Program-made: the position numbers and the translations under genes
Shown: positions 60,739 to 64,000 of the stretch, one piece after another
Layout: each line of letters opens with the position of its first letter
How positions within the stretch are numbered: position 1 is the stretch's first letter
The notes under the pieces: model-generated
What the model was told of the DNA's origin: nothing
Seen by the model: the letters and a program-made list of their open reading frames with translations, nothing else
Database searches by the model: none
Assembly: GCF_001625305.1 (NCBI RefSeq)
Contig: NW_017804242.1
Location: 3,039,750 to 3,103,749 of the forward strand
DNA length: 64,000 nucleotides
Direction of reading: 5' to 3'
Source: Branchiostoma belcheri
Taxonomy: Eukaryota > Chordata > Leptocardii > Amphioxiformes > Branchiostomatidae

Positions 60739-62846
60739 CAGACGGGAACTACCGCAGCAGACTGGACCAGATAGAGGATGTCACAACACAGGCCCTGGTT
60801 GGAGTGTGTAACCTGTTCTCATGAATCTGTCCCATTCTCACTGGGGCATGTTCCACTAATGGAATTATGAATCACTTTTTACTATCGTTCACAGGACTCA
60901 GTTTGTCTGTCTCTGTGACAAACAGCTGCCACAGAGAAAAGTGTTGGATACTTGAATGTTTATGGGCTGACATGAGGTTATATTGTGAGGAACATGAAAT
61001 GTGTTCTGGTGAGATACATGTAGTTTCATGGGAAAGTGTATTAAATTCTACCAAGGGTCACAAGATCTTCCTACACCTGTGGAAATATTATGCATGTATA
61101 TGTGTAATTTTGGAAGGTTCCTATTTATGCAAGGTCTGTCTGCTGCAAAACATTACTAGTACTTGAACTTTAATGTCAAGTGACTCAGTCTGATAGGAAA
61201 AGTGTTAGTCTCAGCACTAATGTGTATCTAAGTGAAAATATGGAGACACATGATAGGTCACCTGGAGAATGATGTAATTATAGTACCACTGGCATCTTCT
61301 TTTTCCGAGACACATCAGAAAAAGCTGCCAAAAGGTCAATGTACATGAAATTTCTATTTCAGTTGATATTGATATGACTTTATCCTGTCTTATATTGGGA
61401 AGATGACAGAGAAATTACTGTCATTTGCATGATAGAGAAATATTATGCTAGTTTCTTAACTATTTCTGAAAGAACTTTTTAAAGTTATTTACATAGGAGT
61501 TACCGGTAACCAATGGAATGCTTTTTATAGGAAGAGTGGTGGATATATTAATCTTCAAGGTTATTTAGCTACAATGTATTTAACAGAACAACCGTTTTGG
61601 TTGATGACACATTTCGTTTGGCTTGTAGGTGTATTTAATACAAAAAGTAATATATCATGATGTAAAGTATATGCTACCATTCCAGAGGACTGATTTTATC
61701 AAGTACATTTTATAAAAGTGTGGGTTTTTCTCCTTCCATTCCACTTTTTCACACATATTATGTGTGGAACTTTTAATTAACTTGTGCCAATATAGGAAAA
61801 CTGTAATTGTTGCTTATTTATTGCTGTATTCAGTGCTTCGCCATGACTCCAGAAAGAGAACCTACGGCGTTTTGATTTGAAAATCTAGTTCATCATTATT
61901 TTTAGTATGTGTACTTGTGCAAGCTACATGTATAGGAGTACATGCTCTTGGAATTGCCTTTGGTAGGGCAGTTCATTAATTAGTGAGTTTTATGTGATAT
62001 TGTGGGAACAGTGTCCTACTCAATACAGAAGACAATCTGCATTTATGTTGTACTTTGCCTGCAAACCATATCTTTTCCAACTAAGTGCTTTGCAACCTAT
62101 AAAGCTATGCAACTCTCTGCCTAAAGTACTTTCTTTCCTATGCATTTCTGTAAAACATAATGCATGACAAGGCAAAAGGAGTCTGCCATTATACAGTGGG
62201 CCTAATAGTAAGATTCTGTACAGTGTATCTGTGAGGTAAATTTGCGACCAAGCCAGTGGAAATATCAGTCTTACCTAGACTAGGTGTTCTCTGTTCTAAT
62301 AGGACCTGAATGTTCACTCAAGGAAAACTGTGAGATGTATTGTGACCTATGCTATGTAATAGAGAAACATTTGAGGAACAAGGTGATCAGTGATGAACAT
62401 TTGTAATACGTAATGATTGTTCACCTAATTGTGAAATACTGATGTAATGATCTTGACTTAGCAATACTAATAGAGAACATTATACATTCTTACTGCAAAG
62501 CCAAATGAAGAAAACAGTCCACATCCACACTCAATTTGTCTTTAATTCCTTTTCTATTGACATCCTGGTCAGGAATCAATGGTCATCATATGAAATTATT
62601 ATAATGTACTTTTGTGTACTATGTACAGTGCACAGTATAGACTGGAAATCATGTGGTCATCAGACTTAACTGCTATGCAGTTATGAAGATTATGATGATA
62701 GGAAAGGGAGGGAACAACATTTGTGTCTTAGTGACATTTGTGACATTCCAAATATATTTTAATGTTTTCAAAAGCTGCAGACTATACAGCCAGTACATGT
62801 ATGTAATGTACAAATGTGCCAATAAAATAATTGTATGATGTGCAAA
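60739..62846 (+). other. GALNT2 3' untranslated region
   Basis: About 2.1 kb of AT-rich sequence after the TGA with no gene. AATAAA at 62821-62826 is a good candidate polyadenylation signal, 36 nt from the opposing signal of the next gene. Confidence 0.55.
62821..62826 (+). terminator. Polyadenylation signal of GALNT2
   Basis: AATAAA followed by AT-rich sequence. It is the last such signal before the convergent gene. Confidence 0.55.
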
Positions 62847-62857
62847 TAGTCTAATTC

Positions 62858-62863
62858 TTTATT
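62858..62863 (-). terminator. Polyadenylation signal of the minus-strand partial gene
   Basis: AATAAA on the minus strand, about 100 nt after the TAG at 62965. It faces the GALNT2 signal at 62821-62826, so the two transcripts end tail-to-tail and may overlap by tens of bases. Confidence 0.6.
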
Positions 62864-62964
62864 CTTTTCATAACCACAGAAATATATACATATCAGAAAT
62901 ACCCTATATTCAAACACAAGAAAGTCCTGACAAGTGATTTATGATACACCAAAGCTCTCTGTAT

Positions 62965-63868
62965 CTACATCTTCAAGCCATCTCTCATCCTGGCAATTTC
63001 TCTTGCTTTTCTCTCTGCATTTTTTCTGTATCTCTCCAGCTCCTGTAAAACAAACATTTGCATTTCAAAGAAGATTCTTGAAGAGACAAGTAGTTTTCAT
63101 CTTCTAACTGAGCAAACAAAGTTGAGTGTTATAGTTATACGATGAAAGGAATCTATTCAGACATTGTTTTGCAGTCATTCCTTACCTCATCCTTCTGTTG
63201 CCTCATGGCATCGATGCTTGACTCTGCGAACTGAGGGTCCTTTGCAGGGTCATCCTGCACTGTGGGGACAGCCGACACCTGACAGAACAACCAACAAAAC
63301 CTTGACTGCCAGTTTGAGTCAAAGCCAGCTGAATACAACTTCCAACTGTGTTTGCAGAGATCCTTTCACCATTGTGTACCAGACTGGAAGCATAAAATAA
63401 TGGCATAAACATACCTGGGGGAAGTGGCCTGTGAAAGCCTGTTTCCACAGCTCCACTGGATTTCTGGCACTCATTGTACCAACATTGCCCTCTGGCAGGG
63501 GAGGTGGACCTTTGTAGGGGAGAAAACAAGATGTCATGTTTTCACAGAATAAATCTATTATATAAATTCGTTCCTTTGCAAGTTAACACATTTGAGAGTT
63601 AACAACACATTTGGTAAAAAAAACTAGAAATACATGACCCAAATCTAATTCAGTCACAAAGTCAGGACACCAGGAGTCACCAATATCAGTACTGCATAAA
63701 CAAGCCCAAGTAAAGACAAAGCTCACCTATCTGTTGGAAGCCGTCTGCAGCGGCAGGGATGTAGATAGGTTTGTTGTGCTCCAGCTGCATGGCCTTGAGT
63801 TGTGGAGGTGCTGCGCCGAAGGACAGGTGGTTAAACATCACCCTCCCCCTGTCAATCAACTGCTTCAT
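62965..63868 (-). CDS. Unrecognised small protein, C-terminal exons (partial)
   Basis: I do not recognise this gene. Four minus-strand exons can be placed: about 63868-63727 (5' border uncertain), 63509-63415, 63278-63186 and 63042-62965, ending in TAG. Phases agree at every junction, and the reading frame has a conserved-looking protein with basic and amphipathic character. It begins MKQLIDRGRVMFNHLSFGAA, passes through PIYIPAAADGFQQIG, PPPLPEGNVGTMSARNP and ELWKQAFTGHFPQ, and ends in a charged helix, ELERYRKNAERKAREIARMR. If the ATG at 63868 is the start the product is about 130 residues; an in-frame extension (FFSLR) or an upstream exon beyond the window is equally possible. No signal peptide or membrane segment is seen. 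The size and charge would suit a small mitochondrial or ribosomal accessory protein, but that is a guess. Confidence 0.6.
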
Positions 63869-64000
63869 CCTCAGGCTGAAAAACTGGCAGAGATTTGGAT
63901 AATGGATAAGGTGGGGGTGATGTGTGATTGGTTTATCAAAACAACTGTTTGATTCTTACACCTGACTGATGAGCAAAACACAATTATTCTGAGAGGGAAG
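63869..64000. other. Right edge of window
   Basis: Probably intron or 5' flank of the minus-strand gene; a pyrimidine-rich acceptor-like TTTTTCAG (minus strand) lies close to the first placed exon. Nothing further can be assigned. Confidence 0.3.

Noticed and set aside
1..64000. CRISPR arrays, operons, bacterial promoters, rRNA or tRNA genes
   Set aside because: None seen; the intron-rich architecture is eukaryotic, and no cloverleaf with A/B boxes was recognised by eye.

Overview
This window is animal nuclear DNA and most probably comes from an amphioxus (Branchiostoma) or close relative. The reasons are chordate-type intron-rich genes with GT-AG introns, a CDKN3 and a GALNT2 that align almost exon by exon with my memory of the vertebrate proteins, very frequent TACATGTA strings, and a high density of short inverted-repeat transposons (MITEs) in introns. 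No database search was possible; all splice sites were read by eye and checked for reading-frame continuity.

Layout. (1) 1-23.8 kb, minus strand: an F-box/WD40-repeat gene. Fourteen coding exons can be placed; the 3' end (remaining WD40 repeats) was not found and probably lies off the left edge. Its introns carry a hAT-like MITE (6475-6684), a second MITE (8471-8670), a 728-bp GC-rich inverted-repeat element (9079-9806), a hAT-like element with a possible transposase N-terminus (10270-11379) and a composite MITE (11401-11688). (2) 24.8-27.0 kb, plus strand: a complete CDKN3 (KAP phosphatase) gene, head-to-head with the F-box gene; the gap between them holds a CTCF-like site and a CCAAT plus CDE/CHR-like promoter. 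(3) 29.0-37.66 kb, minus strand: a tandem duplication of about 4 kb containing two four-exon SAM-dependent methyltransferase genes resembling the C-terminal domain of OvoA (ovothiol biosynthesis), each with an N-terminal membrane segment. (4) 37.8-60.7 kb, plus strand: a complete GALNT2 (polypeptide GalNAc-transferase) gene of 15 coding exons, head-to-head with methyltransferase copy B; the duplication carried part of its upstream region to a second site. (5) 62.96-64 kb, minus strand: the 3' part of a small unrecognised gene, tail-to-tail with GALNT2 and with nearly touching polyadenylation signals.

The genes do not form one pathway: ubiquitin-ligase substrate recognition, CDK dephosphorylation, small-molecule or protein methylation, and Golgi mucin-type O-glycosylation. 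The most interesting material is the methyltransferase duplication with its mosaic divergence and lineage-specific palindromes, a dispersed family of roughly 30-bp palindromes, several mini-transposons with clear target-site duplications, and an F-box protein with what looks like a duplicated FBXW7-type D domain. One WD40 exon has an apparent 1-bp frameshift that may be an assembly error.
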